From assembly GCF_014640535.1 (NCBI RefSeq), contig NZ_BMHD01000001.1, positions 1,056,214 through 1,120,213 on the forward strand: a stretch of DNA of 64,000 bases. Direction: 5' to 3'. A program made the position numbers and the translations under genes. Source of the stretch: Cnuibacter physcomitrellae. Its GTDB lineage: Bacteria; Actinomycetota; Actinomycetes; Actinomycetales; Microbacteriaceae. Shown one piece after another: positions 1-8,234 of this stretch. Every line of letters starts with the position of its first letter. Positions within the stretch are counted from its first letter, which is position 1. A model generated the notes under the pieces. That model was not told the origin of the DNA and ran no database searches. It saw nothing but the letters and a program-made list of their open reading frames with translations.

Positions 1-123
1 CGGGAGGCTGTAGGTGGTCTTGCCGTTCTCGACGGTCTTGACCAGGGTGGGGACCTCGGCCTTCCACTGCGAGCGTCGGGCGTGGGTGTTCGAACGCGAC
101 TTCTTCCGCTTGGGAACAGCCAT
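1..123 (-). CDS. rpmF: 50S ribosomal protein L32, 3' end outside window
   Basis: The visible 41 residues begin [18 protein letters not shown], the conserved basic N-terminus of L32, a small protein of the large ribosomal subunit. The gene starts at the ATG at 121-123 and runs off the left edge, so the C-terminal third, where some L32 proteins carry zinc-binding cysteines, cannot be judged. It lies 73 nt downstream of yceD on the same strand, the usual arrangement in bacteria. Confidence 0.97.
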   Translation of the reverse strand, partial: MAVPKRKKSRSNTHARRSQWKAEVPTLVKTVENGKTTYSLP

Positions 124-196
124 GGGTATCGTCTCTCTTCTTGTCGTCGGGGTCGTGCCAGGCGCATCTCACCGCGCCGGGCTCTGGTGACCCGAG

Positions 197-739
197 TCAG
201 TGCTTCTCGTCGTCCGGGTCTGCGGAAGCCGCCAGGCCGGCCAACGCCGCCCACCGGGGGTCTACGTCGGAAGGTGCCGCACCCACTGCATTCTCCTGCA
301 GCCGCTCCCCCGTGGCGGGGTCGAGGCCGGGACAATCCGGGCTGCACACCGGCTGGAACGGCAGTGACAGCACCACCGCATCCCTGACCAGCGGTTCGAG
401 GTCGACATGGTCGGCCTCGACCACAGAGTCAAAAGCTTCCTCAGAAGGATACGCGAAAAGCTCCTGGAATTCGACTTCGACAGGCTGGCTGATCTCGCGG
501 AGGCAGCGGCCGCACTCCCCGTCGGCGACGGCGGTCACCTCGGCGGTGACGAGGATCCCCTCGTGCACCGACTCGAGTCGGGCGTCGACATGGAGTGTCG
601 ATCCCTGCTGCACGGCGAGGAGGCCCTCCCCCATCCGCTCGCTGAGCGTGATGTCGAGATCCTTCTCCCGCATCTCGCCAGGACGGCCCTCGAGGTCGCG
701 GACGTTCAGCATGAACGGCGTCTTCTTGAACGTACTCAC
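197..739 (-). CDS. yceD: YceD/DUF177 family protein
   Basis: This 180-residue protein belongs to the DUF177 (YceD) family, whose members sit next to rpmF and are linked to 23S rRNA or large-subunit accumulation in bacteria and plastids. Two cysteine pairs of the family are visible: CGRC near residue 97 and CSPDC near residue 134. The GTG start at 737-739 follows the hexamer TAAAAT by exactly 6 nt, so the message is probably leaderless. That -10 box contains the TAA stop codon of the upstream LysR gene, so yceD-rpmF can be transcribed independently of it. Family assignment is firm; the molecular role is known only by family. Confidence 0.92.
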   Translation of the reverse strand: MSTFKKTPFMLNVRDLEGRPGEMREKDLDITLSERMGEGLLAVQQGSTLHVDARLESVHEGILVTAEVTAVADGECGRCLREISQPVEVEFQELFAYPSEEAFDSVVEADHVDLEPLVRDAVVLSLPFQPVCSPDCPGLDPATGERLQENAVGAAPSDVDPRWAALAGLAASADPDDEKH

Positions 740-748
740 CGAAGCATT

Positions 749-1687
749 TTACTCGGTCGGCGGGTTGCGGTGGCGGTTCGCATCGATGACCTCGGCCGCT
801 TCCGCTCTGAGCGCATCGATGACCGTGCGCACCGCGAGACGCTCGGCGCGGTCGGGTCGCATGAGCGCGTAGATGTGCCGTTCGGCGACGACGCCGCGGA
901 GGTTCCGCAGCACGATCTGGTCGCGGTACGCCCCGCCCGCGGTGTAGCAGGGCAGGACCGCCACGCCGAGCCCGGCGGCGACGAACGCCTCGGTGACGCG
1001 GGTGTCACCGAAGCGCTGCACCACGTCCATCGGCGACCCGGCGGCGGCCGAGATGTCGTGGATCGTGCGCTCGAAGGGGTACCCCCAGGGCACCCCGATC
1101 CACTGCTCGCCGACGAGGTCCTCCGGGTCGAGCACCTCCTTCTGCGCCAGGGGATGACCGGGCGGGAGGGCGATGTCGAGCGGCTCGGTCATGAGCTTGA
1201 CCGCGGTGACCTCGGTCGAGTTCCAGTTCTGCGGCGGATCGGTCGGCGAGTGGGCGAGCACGATGTCGAAGTCGGCCGTGAGGAGGGGGAACTCCGCGGA
1301 GTCCACGTCGCGGTCGGCGCAGGTGAGCACCAGGCCGCCCAGGGAGTCGAGGCGCTTCACGAGCCCCGGGAGCAGCATCTGACCTCCGGTCGGGAAGGTC
1401 GACAGCGAGACCTCGCCCGTGGGGTCGTTGCGGAACTCGTCCCACAGCGCCTCGGCTCGCTCGATCGCGACGGCGATGTCGGCGGCGCTGCGCGCGAGGG
1501 CACGGCCCGCGTCGGTCAGGACGATGCCGCGCCCGGACTTCTCCGTCAGGGGCAGCCCCGCCTCGCGCTCGAGCACGCGCAGCTGCTGCGACACCGCGCT
1601 CGGGGTGCGGTGGGTGGCCCGGGCGACCTCGGTGATGCTGCCGCGCTCGGCCAGCTCGCGGAGGAGTTCGAGTCTCCGTACGTCCAT
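749..1687 (-). CDS. LysR-family transcriptional regulator
   Basis: This 312-residue protein has an N-terminal winged helix-turn-helix (residues about 1-60, with the typical segment TPSAVSQQLRVLE) and a C-terminal periplasmic-binding-protein-like effector domain from about residue 90. LysR proteins bind DNA as tetramers and respond to small-molecule co-inducers. The ATG at 1685-1687 is preceded by TAGTAT with a 6-nt gap, a leaderless promoter. The target is not evident: the divergent neighbour is a 41-residue membrane peptide, and the minus-strand operon beyond it is more likely controlled by the MocR-type protein at 10735. A small inverted repeat (GTTGC-N4-GCAAC, 1754-1767) upstream is a possible binding site. 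Confidence 0.9.
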   Translation of the reverse strand: MDVRRLELLRELAERGSITEVARATHRTPSAVSQQLRVLEREAGLPLTEKSGRGIVLTDAGRALARSAADIAVAIERAEALWDEFRNDPTGEVSLSTFPTGGQMLLPGLVKRLDSLGGLVLTCADRDVDSAEFPLLTADFDIVLAHSPTDPPQNWNSTEVTAVKLMTEPLDIALPPGHPLAQKEVLDPEDLVGEQWIGVPWGYPFERTIHDISAAAGSPMDVVQRFGDTRVTEAFVAAGLGVAVLPCYTAGGAYRDQIVLRNLRGVVAERHIYALMRPDRAERLAVRTVIDALRAEAAEVIDANRHRNPPTE

Positions 1688-1801
1688 GAAGGGATACTAC
1701 ACGAGCACTTCAGAACTATGCGATTGTGCTAAAGGGAGGACCGTCCGAGAATGGTTGCAGACGCAACGAATCCCGTCCGTCTCGCACAGAAAGGTCCCGC
1801 C

Positions 1802-1927
1802 ATGCTCGTCTTCCTCCTCATCCTCGCCGCCCTGGCCGTCATCGCCATCGCGGGCTCCGTCGTCGAGACGATCCTCGACGGGTACGGCACCCCCGCCATC
1901 CGGACGAACCAGGTCGCCCGGGCCTGA
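1802..1927 (+). CDS. 41-residue single-pass membrane peptide
   Basis: A short gene begins at the ATG at 1802, seven bases after a good ribosome-binding site (AGAAAGG, 1788-1794), and ends at TGA 1925-1927. The product has one hydrophobic helix (residues 2-23, rich in Leu, Ile and Ala) and a short polar tail (GYGTPAIRTNQVARA). It is immediately followed by a long hairpin. I do not recognise a function. Small membrane proteins of this shape are common in actinobacteria, and the RBS, clean helix and terminator argue that it is real. Confidence 0.6.
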   Translation: MLVFLLILAALAVIAIAGSVVETILDGYGTPAIRTNQVARA

Positions 1928-1940
1928 GCGCCGCCGTACC

Positions 1941-2009
1941 GAAGAACGCAGGGGCCCCGGCCTCACGTCGACGAGAGATCGATGTGACGCCGGAGCCCCT
2001 GCGTTCTTC
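1941..2009. terminator. Bidirectional terminator hairpin between convergent genes
   Basis: The arms 1941-1966 and 1984-2009 form a 26-bp stem with two mismatches and a 17-nt loop. It lies between the stop of the small peptide gene (+) and the stop of the aminotransferase gene (-). There is no U-tract, as is common for actinobacterial hairpin terminators. The arm core GAAGAACGCAGGGGC resembles the arm at 20799-20813. Confidence 0.7.
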
Positions 2010-2012
2010 GTG

Positions 2013-3344
2013 TCAGGCGTTCTCGAAGGCGGTGAAGGCCTCGTCGTAGATCGCCAGCGCCCGCGCCACCTCGTCGTCGGTGACGACGCACGGCGGCACG
2101 ACGTGGATGCGGTTGTCGGCCGTGAACGGGAGCAGGCCCCGCGCGAGCAGGTCGCTCTTGAGCGCCCCGACTCCGGATGCCGACAGCGGCTCACGGCTGT
2201 CGCGGTCGGCGACGAGGTCGAGCGCCCAGAAGACGCCGAGGCCCCGCACGTCGCCGATGGTCCTGTGCTTCTCCGCCAGCTCCGCCAGGCCCGGCGCGAG
2301 CAGGTCGGCGCCGACGTGGGCGGCGTGCGCCACGATGCCCTCGGACTCCATCGCGTCGAGGGTGCCGACGATGGCCGCCATGGCCAGGGGGTGACCGGAG
2401 TAGGTGAGACCTCCGGGGTAGACCGCATCGTCGAACTGCTCCGCGATCGCGGGCGAGATGATGACGCCGCCCGCGGGCACGTATCCGGAGTTGACGCCTT
2501 TGGCGAAGGTGATGAGGTCGGGGGCGACGACCTCGCCGTCCTCGGCGAGGGACTGGAACGCGAACCAGCCGCCCGTGCGGCCGAACCCGGCCATCACCTC
2601 GTCGAAGATGAGGACGATGCCGTACTCGTCGGCCAGGGCCCGCACCCCCGCCAGATAGCCGGGCGGTGGGACCAGCACGCCGGCGGTGCCGGGCACGGTC
2701 TCGATCAGGATGGCGGCGATCGACGCGGGACCCTCGGCCTGGATGACCCGGCGGAGGTGGTGCAGAGCGCGCTCGCCCTCCTCCTCCACGCTGGCCGACC
2801 AGAACTCCGAGCGGTACGCGAACGGGCCGAAGAAGTGCGCGTGGCCGCGCGAGTACTCGTTGGGGATGCGCCGCCAGTCTCCGGTCGCGACGATCGCGGC
2901 GCCTGTGTTGCCGTGGTACGAGCGGTACATCGAGAGCACCTTGTCGCGCCCCGTGTAGAGGCGGGCCATGCGGATGGCGTTCTCGTTCGCATCCGCCCCG
3001 CCGTTGGTGAAGAACACCTTCGTGAAGCCGTCGCCGGCCCGGGCGAGGATGCGCTCGGCCGCCTGGCCCCGGGTCAGGTTCGCGAACGCGGGCCCGACGG
3101 TCGCGAGCACGTCGGCCTGCTCCTTGATGGCGGCGACCACGGCGGGATGTTGGTGCCCGATGTTGGTGTTGACGAGCATGCTCGAGAAGTCGAGGTACTC
3201 ATGCCCCTCGAAGTCCCAGACCGTCGAGCCGGCTCCCCCGGCGATGACCATGGGCTTGAGCGACCCCTGGGCCGACCAGGAGTGGAAGACGTGGGCGCGA
3301 TCGAGCTCGAGGGCGAGCTGCTGGTCGGCGGGGTCGAGAGTCAC
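2013..3344 (-). CDS. Class III PLP aminotransferase (beta-alanine/omega-amino acid type)
   Basis: This 443-residue protein is a fold-type I, class III aminotransferase. Visible marks are the PLP-phosphate binding stretch TNGGADANE (113-121), Asp248 in IFDEV, and the Schiff-base lysine Lys282 in TFAKG. Such enzymes move the amino group of omega-amino acids such as beta-alanine, GABA or taurine to 2-oxo acids. Its position downstream of dihydropyrimidinase and ureidopropionase genes, on the same strand, suggests beta-alanine to malonate semialdehyde; this is inference from context. A hairpin (3401-3464) separates it from the ABC-transporter genes, so it may be a separate or read-through transcript. 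GTG or other upstream starts are not needed; the ATG at 3344 gives full length. Confidence 0.85.
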   Translation of the reverse strand: MTLDPADQQLALELDRAHVFHSWSAQGSLKPMVIAGGAGSTVWDFEGHEYLDFSSMLVNTNIGHQHPAVVAAIKEQADVLATVGPAFANLTRGQAAERILARAGDGFTKVFFTNGGADANENAIRMARLYTGRDKVLSMYRSYHGNTGAAIVATGDWRRIPNEYSRGHAHFFGPFAYRSEFWSASVEEEGERALHHLRRVIQAEGPASIAAILIETVPGTAGVLVPPPGYLAGVRALADEYGIVLIFDEVMAGFGRTGGWFAFQSLAEDGEVVAPDLITFAKGVNSGYVPAGGVIISPAIAEQFDDAVYPGGLTYSGHPLAMAAIVGTLDAMESEGIVAHAAHVGADLLAPGLAELAEKHRTIGDVRGLGVFWALDLVADRDSREPLSASGVGALKSDLLARGLLPFTADNRIHVVPPCVVTDDEVARALAIYDEAFTAFENA

Positions 3345-3400
3345 GGTGTGTCCTTCGTGGTGTGGTGCGGGTGGTGCGGTGGTGGTGCGGGTCGTGCGAT

Positions 3401-3464
3401 CCCCGATCCGTCACTTTCGGCTGGTGCGGAGGCCCGCGACTAGCCGAAAGTGACGGATCAGGGG
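3401..3464. terminator. Hairpin after the transporter operon
   Basis: The sequence GATCCGTCACTTTCGGCT is repeated inverted at 3442-3459 with four extra C/G pairs across a one-base bulge. The loop is about 19 nt. It follows the stop of the substrate-binding protein gene (3477) and precedes the aminotransferase start (3344), both on the minus strand, so it probably terminates or attenuates the upstream operon. Confidence 0.6.
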
Positions 3465-3476
3465 TGGGGAGGACGG

Positions 3477-4628
3477 CTAGTTGCCGCCCTCCTTCAGCTC
3501 GACGGTGATGGGCGCGAAGTCGGCGCCGTTGACGTCGACCCCCTCGTCCTTCAGCTCCTGGAGCGCCTTCTCGACGTACTCGTTCGAGTAGGCCGACTCC
3601 GGCGGGTCGGAGGTGATGATGGTGGAGCCGGTCTCGTTCGGCGTGCCCTTCGCGATCGAGACCGTCTGGTCCCACTCGTCCTGGTTGATCATGCCGACGC
3701 CGTTCTCGCTGGGCCAGATCAGCTTGTTGACCTCGTTGGTCATCCAGAGCTGGTGGCTCGCCCCGAGCTGGGAGCCGGAGTCGGTGACGATGGTCGCCGC
3801 CTCCTGCGGGTTGTCGCGCGCGTACGCCCAGCCCTTGATCGACGCCTTGATGAACTTCACCGCGGTGTCGGCGTAGTCGGAGTCGCTCGAGAGCCGGTCG
3901 GAGTCGGCCCAGATCGCATCCTGGAGCATCGCCGTGCCCTCGTCGTTCCAGTTGATGACGTTGAGGTCGCTCGGCTGGTACAGCTTGCCCGTGGCGGGGT
4001 TCACCGTCTCGAGCACCTGGGCGTACTCGTTGTACGTCATCGCCTGCGCGGCATCGATGTCACCGGCCAGGAATCCGTTCATGTCGAACGCCTGCTGCAC
4101 GAGCGAGATGTCGGGCAGCGCGACTCCGGCCTTGTTCATGCCGGCGAAGAGCTCCCACTCGTTGCCGTAGCCCCAGCTGCCCACGGTGTGGCCCTTGAGC
4201 GCGGCGGCATCGGTGATGTTCTTGTCCTTGAACGAGATCTGCGTGGTGCCCGACCGCTCGAAGATCTGCGCGATGTCGGTGACCGCGGCGCCCTGCTCGA
4301 TCGAGCCGAGCACCTTGGGCACCCAGGAGATCGCGAAGTCGGCGTCGCCCGAGGTGAGGACGTCGATCGGGACGATGTCGGCCGCGCCCTCGAGGATCTG
4401 GACGTCGAGGCCCTCGTCCTTGTAGTACCCCTGCGACAGCGCGGCGTAGTAGCCGGCGAACTGCGCCTGCGAGTACCACTGCAGCTGCAGCTTGACGGGG
4501 GTCAGGTCGCCCGACGCCGAATCGGTCGACGACGTGTCGTCGGAGCCGCCGGTCGAACAGCCGGCGAGCGCGAGCGCCGTGATGGCGAGCGCGCTGGCGC
4601 CGGTGATGAGTCGTGTGCTGCGTTTCAC
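3477..4628 (-). CDS. ABC transporter substrate-binding lipoprotein (NMT1/THI5-like)
   Basis: This 383-residue exported lipoprotein carries a signal peptide (MKRSTR followed by a hydrophobic stretch) ending in the lipobox LALAGC with Cys24. The mature part contains the NMT1/THI5 pattern (LQLQWYSQAQFAGYYAA, then GYYKDEGLDV), found in binding proteins for thiamin-pyrimidine precursors, riboflavin, nitrate/sulfonates and pyrimidine-like compounds. It is the last transporter gene of the operon, 84 nt after the second permease. In the context of dihydropyrimidinase and ureidopropionase, a cyclic ureide, pyrimidine or its ring-opened product is the likely ligand; the exact ligand cannot be read from sequence. 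Confidence 0.88.
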   Translation of the reverse strand: MKRSTRLITGASALAITALALAGCSTGGSDDTSSTDSASGDLTPVKLQLQWYSQAQFAGYYAALSQGYYKDEGLDVQILEGAADIVPIDVLTSGDADFAISWVPKVLGSIEQGAAVTDIAQIFERSGTTQISFKDKNITDAAALKGHTVGSWGYGNEWELFAGMNKAGVALPDISLVQQAFDMNGFLAGDIDAAQAMTYNEYAQVLETVNPATGKLYQPSDLNVINWNDEGTAMLQDAIWADSDRLSSDSDYADTAVKFIKASIKGWAYARDNPQEAATIVTDSGSQLGASHQLWMTNEVNKLIWPSENGVGMINQDEWDQTVSIAKGTPNETGSTIITSDPPESAYSNEYVEKALQELKDEGVDVNGADFAPITVELKEGGN

Positions 4629-4712
4629 TGCTTTCCTCCTTGATGCTGGTGCTTCGGATGTGGTGCGGTGCTGCCTCCGGCCGATCGGTGCGTCTCGGCC
4701 GGGTCTCCCGGA

Positions 4713-5486
4713 TCAGGTCGCGGGACGATGGCGTCGGGTGACGAGCCGCTCCAGCGCCAGCGTGGCGCAGTAGAAGACGAGTCCGACGAGGATGGCGCCG
4801 AGGACGTACGCCCAGGCGAGGCTGTAGTTGCTGCTCGACGCCGCGGTGGTGATCGACTTGCCGAGCCCGCCCACGGGTCCGCCGAAGTACTCCGCGATGA
4901 GGGCGGAGATGACGGCGAGGCTCGACGCGATGCGCAGGCCTGTGAAGAGGAACGGCAGCGCTCCGGGGAGCGTGACGTACCGGGTGGTCTGCCACGGCGA
5001 CGCCGCGTAAGCGGTCATGAGGTCCCGGTGGACCGGACGGACCTGACGGAGGCCGCGCAGCGTGTTGAGGTACATCGGGATGAAGACCGCGATGGCCGCG
5101 ACCAGCTGACGCCCGGTCTCGACGTTGGCGCCGAACATCGAGTACAGCACCGGCGCGAGCGCCACGATCGGCACCACCGCGATGGCGGCGATGACGGCCG
5201 CGCTCAGCTCGTCGATGACCTTCACCAGGGCCGCGACGATGGCGAACACGATGCCCACGACCGCCCCGAGGACGAGTCCGACCAGGGCGTTGCCGCCGGT
5301 CACCAGCGCCCCCTGGACCACGGTCGGGAGGTTGGCGCCGAACGACTGCCCGATCGCCGCCGGGGACGGCACGACGAACGGCTTCACGTCGAGCAGCACC
5401 ACGACGAGCTGCCACAGCGCGAGCGCGACGATGCCGAGCACCACCGGCGCCACGATGGTGCGCGCGAGGCTCGACGAGTCCCTCAT
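4713..5486 (-). CDS. ABC transporter permease (SsuC/TauC-type)
   Basis: This 257-residue inner-membrane protein has about six hydrophobic helices and the binding-protein-dependent permease (EAA loop) motif near residues 150-185 (SPWQTTRYVTLPGALPF). It belongs to the NitT/TauT family and would form the membrane channel with the permease at 6304-7176 and the ATPase at 5483-6307. Its ATG (5484-5486) overlaps the TGA of the ATPase gene by four bases (ATGA), which indicates translational coupling in one operon. Confidence 0.88.
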   Translation of the reverse strand: MRDSSSLARTIVAPVVLGIVALALWQLVVVLLDVKPFVVPSPAAIGQSFGANLPTVVQGALVTGGNALVGLVLGAVVGIVFAIVAALVKVIDELSAAVIAAIAVVPIVALAPVLYSMFGANVETGRQLVAAIAVFIPMYLNTLRGLRQVRPVHRDLMTAYAASPWQTTRYVTLPGALPFLFTGLRIASSLAVISALIAEYFGGPVGGLGKSITTAASSSNYSLAWAYVLGAILVGLVFYCATLALERLVTRRHRPAT

Positions 5487-6307
5487 CGGTTCTCCACTCC
5501 CTTGACGCCCACCGGCGCCTCGCCGTGGAGGAGCTCGCGCACCTTGCTCACGGCGTCGAAGAAGCCGGCCTCCTCGCGCAGGCCCTCGCCGCGCTCCTCG
5601 GCCGAGCCGAGCTTCACGGGGAGGATGTCGCGGATGCGGCCCGGTCGCGGCGACATCACGACCACGCGGTCGGAGAGGTACACCGCCTCCGGGATGGAGT
5701 GGGTCACGAACACCACGGCCGCTCCGGTCTCGCCGCAGATGCGCAGGAGCTCGGTCTGCATCCGCTCGCGCGTCATCTCGTCGAGCGCGCCGAACGGCTC
5801 GTCCATGAGCAGCAGCTTCGGGCTCTCGGCGAGCGCCCGGGCGATCGCGACGCGCTGCTGCATGCCTCCGGAGAGCTGGTCGGGGTAGTTGTCGGCGAAG
5901 TCGCCGAGGCCCACCATGCCGAGCAGCTCGTCCGACCGGGCGCGGCGGGCCTGCGGCGACACCTTGTGCAGCTCGAGCGGGAGCTCGATGTTGCCGCGCA
6001 CGGTGCGCCAGGGCAGGAGTCCCGCCTGCTGGAAGGCGATGCCGTACTCCTGGTCGATCCGGGCCTGACGGGCCGTCTTGCCGAAGACCGTCAGCGTGCC
6101 GGTGGACGGGGTCTCGAGGTCGGCGATGAGCCGGAGGAGAGTCGACTTGCCGCATCCGGACGGCCCGATGAGCGAGACGAACTCGCCCGGCGCGACGGTG
6201 AGGTCGATCTTCTCCAGCGCCGTCACGGTCGCCTTCTTCTTCGTGGTGAAGATCTTGTCGACCCCCGTCACCTGGACGGCGGCCTCTGTCGTGCTCGCGT
6301 CGGTCAC
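5483..6307 (-). CDS. ABC transporter ATP-binding protein (NitT/TauT family)
   Basis: This 274-residue ATPase has Walker A GPSGCGKST (48-56), the signature LSGGMQQR (145-152) and Walker B LLLMDEP (165-171), the pattern of NitT/SsuB/TauB ATPases. It would energise import together with the two flanking permeases. The GTG start at 6305-6307 overlaps the TGA of the upstream permease (GTGA), and its own TGA overlaps the next ATG, so three transporter genes are coupled by 4-nt overlaps. Confidence 0.92.
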   Translation of the reverse strand: MTDASTTEAAVQVTGVDKIFTTKKKATVTALEKIDLTVAPGEFVSLIGPSGCGKSTLLRLIADLETPSTGTLTVFGKTARQARIDQEYGIAFQQAGLLPWRTVRGNIELPLELHKVSPQARRARSDELLGMVGLGDFADNYPDQLSGGMQQRVAIARALAESPKLLLMDEPFGALDEMTRERMQTELLRICGETGAAVVFVTHSIPEAVYLSDRVVVMSPRPGRIRDILPVKLGSAEERGEGLREEAGFFDAVSKVRELLHGEAPVGVKGVENR

Positions 6308-7176
6308 GCGGGCACCTCCCCTCTGCGGAATCGGCGGAGCACCAGGCCGATGAGGCCGATGAAGCCGGCGGCGATGAGGCCGACGACGATGGCTCCGAAG
6401 ATTGGAGCCCAGGTGCGTGCGGGATCCCCCGACGCCTGCTGGGCGAACTCGATGATCATGCGGCCGATCCCGCCGCGCAGCCCGATGGAGACCTCGGCGA
6501 CGACCGTGCCGATGACGGCGTTGGCGGCGGCGAGGCGGAGCGCCGGGAGCAGGTAGGGCACGCTCGCCGGGAGGCGGAGCCGGAACAGCGTGCGCCACCA
6601 GCCCACGGAGTAGGTGCGGAAGAGCTCGACGTGGATGCGATCGGGCGAGTTCAGTCCGCGGAGCGCTCCGACCGACACCGGGAAGAACGCGAGGTAGGAG
6701 GCGATCACGGCCACCGACATCCAGTCGGCCCAGCTGAACGAGCCGATCTCGATCTGCGACCCCCAGCGCTTCACGAGCGGGGCGATGGCGATGAGGGGCA
6801 CGGTCTGGCTGAGGATGATCCACGGCAGGACCGCTGACTCGGCGGTCCGGAAGCGCTGCATGAGGATCGCGAGCAGCATCCCGACGACGACGCCCACGAC
6901 CCAGCCCACCGCGGCGATGCCGAGCGAGAAGGCCGAGGCCTCCAGCACGGCGCCGAACACGGTCTTGCCCTTGTTGCCCTGGACGGCCTGACCGAAGCTG
7001 GCCACCATGTCCCAGACGTGCGGCATCGCGATGTCGGTGGTGCGCGGGAGGACGGTCAGCCCCCCCACGACCACTCCGCCGGACGGTCCGACCGCCTTGT
7101 AGAGCTCCCAGAGGACGACCAGCAGCACCACGCCGGCCGCCCCCAGCAGCACCCCGCGAAGGGCCGTCCTGCTCAT
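6304..7176 (-). CDS. ABC transporter permease (NitT/TauT family)
   Basis: This 290-residue membrane protein begins with a hydrophobic helix, then a periplasmic stretch, then five or so further helices with the EAA-like loop (SVGWWRTLFRLRLPASVPYL, near residue 195-214). It is a second, diverged permease, so the transporter is probably heterodimeric. Its ATG (7174-7176) overlaps the TGA of the luciferase-like oxidoreductase gene, tying transport to the catabolic genes. Confidence 0.88.
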   Translation of the reverse strand: MSRTALRGVLLGAAGVVLLVVLWELYKAVGPSGGVVVGGLTVLPRTTDIAMPHVWDMVASFGQAVQGNKGKTVFGAVLEASAFSLGIAAVGWVVGVVVGMLLAILMQRFRTAESAVLPWIILSQTVPLIAIAPLVKRWGSQIEIGSFSWADWMSVAVIASYLAFFPVSVGALRGLNSPDRIHVELFRTYSVGWWRTLFRLRLPASVPYLLPALRLAAANAVIGTVVAEVSIGLRGGIGRMIIEFAQQASGDPARTWAPIFGAIVVGLIAAGFIGLIGLVLRRFRRGEVPA

Positions 7177-8189
7177 GACTTGGCCGTGATGTGGTCGCGC
7201 AGGGCGGGCATGACGGTCTCGCCGTAGACGCGGAGGGTCTCCTCCTTGTTGTCGTGCTGCAGGTAGCCGGCGAACTGGGTGACCCCGATCTCCGCGTACT
7301 GCTTCAGCTTCTCGATGTGCTGCTCGGCCGTGCCCAGGACGCAGAACCGGTCGACGATCTCGTCCGGCACGAACGTGGTGTGCGAGTTGCCCGCACGGCC
7401 GTGCTCGTTGTAGTCGTAGCCCTCTCGGCCCTTGATGTAGTCGGTGAGCGCCTGCGGCACCGCGCCGTCGGATCCGTACTTCGAGACGATGTCCGCGACA
7501 TGGTTGCCGACCATCCCGCCGAACCAGCGGCACTGGTCGCGCATGTGCTCCCAGTCGTCGCCGATGTAGAACGGAGCGGCGACGCAGAAGGCGATCTCGT
7601 CGGGATCGCGCCCGACGTTCTCGGCCGCGGCCCGCACGTGGTCGATCATCCACTTGGCGATGTCGATGTCGCCGCACTGCAGGATGAACCCGTCGCCGAC
7701 CTCTCCGGTGAGCTTCAGGGCGAGGGGGCCGTAGGCGGCCACCCACACGTCGAGCTCGGAGCCGTGGCTCCACGGGAACTGGAGCGTCGCACCGTTGTAC
7801 TCGACCGCGCGCGAGTTCGCGAGCTCGCGGATGACGTGGATCGACTCGCGCAGCGTCTTCAGCGTCGTCGGCGCGCCGTTGGTGACGCGCACCGCGGAGT
7901 CACCGCGGCCGATGCCGCAGATCGTGCGGTTTCCGTACATCTCGTTGAGGGTCGCGTAGTGCGAGGCCGTGACGGTCCAGTCGCGGGTGGCGGGGTTCGT
8001 CACCATCGGGCCGACCTTGATCTTGTGCGTCTCCGCGAGGATCTGGCTGTAGATCACGTACGGCTCCTGCCAGAGCAGGTGCGAGTCGAAGGTCCAGAAG
8101 TAGTCGAAGCCGTACTGCTCGCTGAGCTTCGCGAGCCCGACCGTGCGGGCCGCGGGTGGGTTGGTCTGGACGACCGCGCCGAATTCCAT
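7173..8189 (-). CDS. Luciferase-like (LLM) F420/flavin-dependent oxidoreductase
   Basis: This 338-residue protein is a TIM-barrel member of the bacterial luciferase-like superfamily. It starts MEFGAVVQTNPPAARTV and contains ICGIGRGDSAVR, typical of the putative F420-dependent branch related to methylene-tetrahydromethanopterin reductase (TIGR03842-like by memory). Function of this branch is unknown. Its gene sits between dihydropyrimidinase and the transporter, overlapping the latter, so it probably acts on the same substrate, perhaps as a reductase or ring-modifying step. It is not RutA, which is a different LLM subgroup accompanied by rutB-F. The presence of three F420 biosynthesis genes within 16 kb makes F420 a plausible cofactor (inference). 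Confidence 0.85.
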   Translation of the reverse strand: MEFGAVVQTNPPAARTVGLAKLSEQYGFDYFWTFDSHLLWQEPYVIYSQILAETHKIKVGPMVTNPATRDWTVTASHYATLNEMYGNRTICGIGRGDSAVRVTNGAPTTLKTLRESIHVIRELANSRAVEYNGATLQFPWSHGSELDVWVAAYGPLALKLTGEVGDGFILQCGDIDIAKWMIDHVRAAAENVGRDPDEIAFCVAAPFYIGDDWEHMRDQCRWFGGMVGNHVADIVSKYGSDGAVPQALTDYIKGREGYDYNEHGRAGNSHTTFVPDEIVDRFCVLGTAEQHIEKLKQYAEIGVTQFAGYLQHDNKEETLRVYGETVMPALRDHITAKS

Positions 8190-8234
8190 GCTGTGTGTCT
8201 CCTCGGATCCGGTGGGTGGATGGGGGTGGGCCGC

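Noticed and set aside
7173-8189. RutA-type uracil monooxygenase
   Set aside because: Sequence motifs match the F420-like LLM branch, and no rutB-F partners are present.
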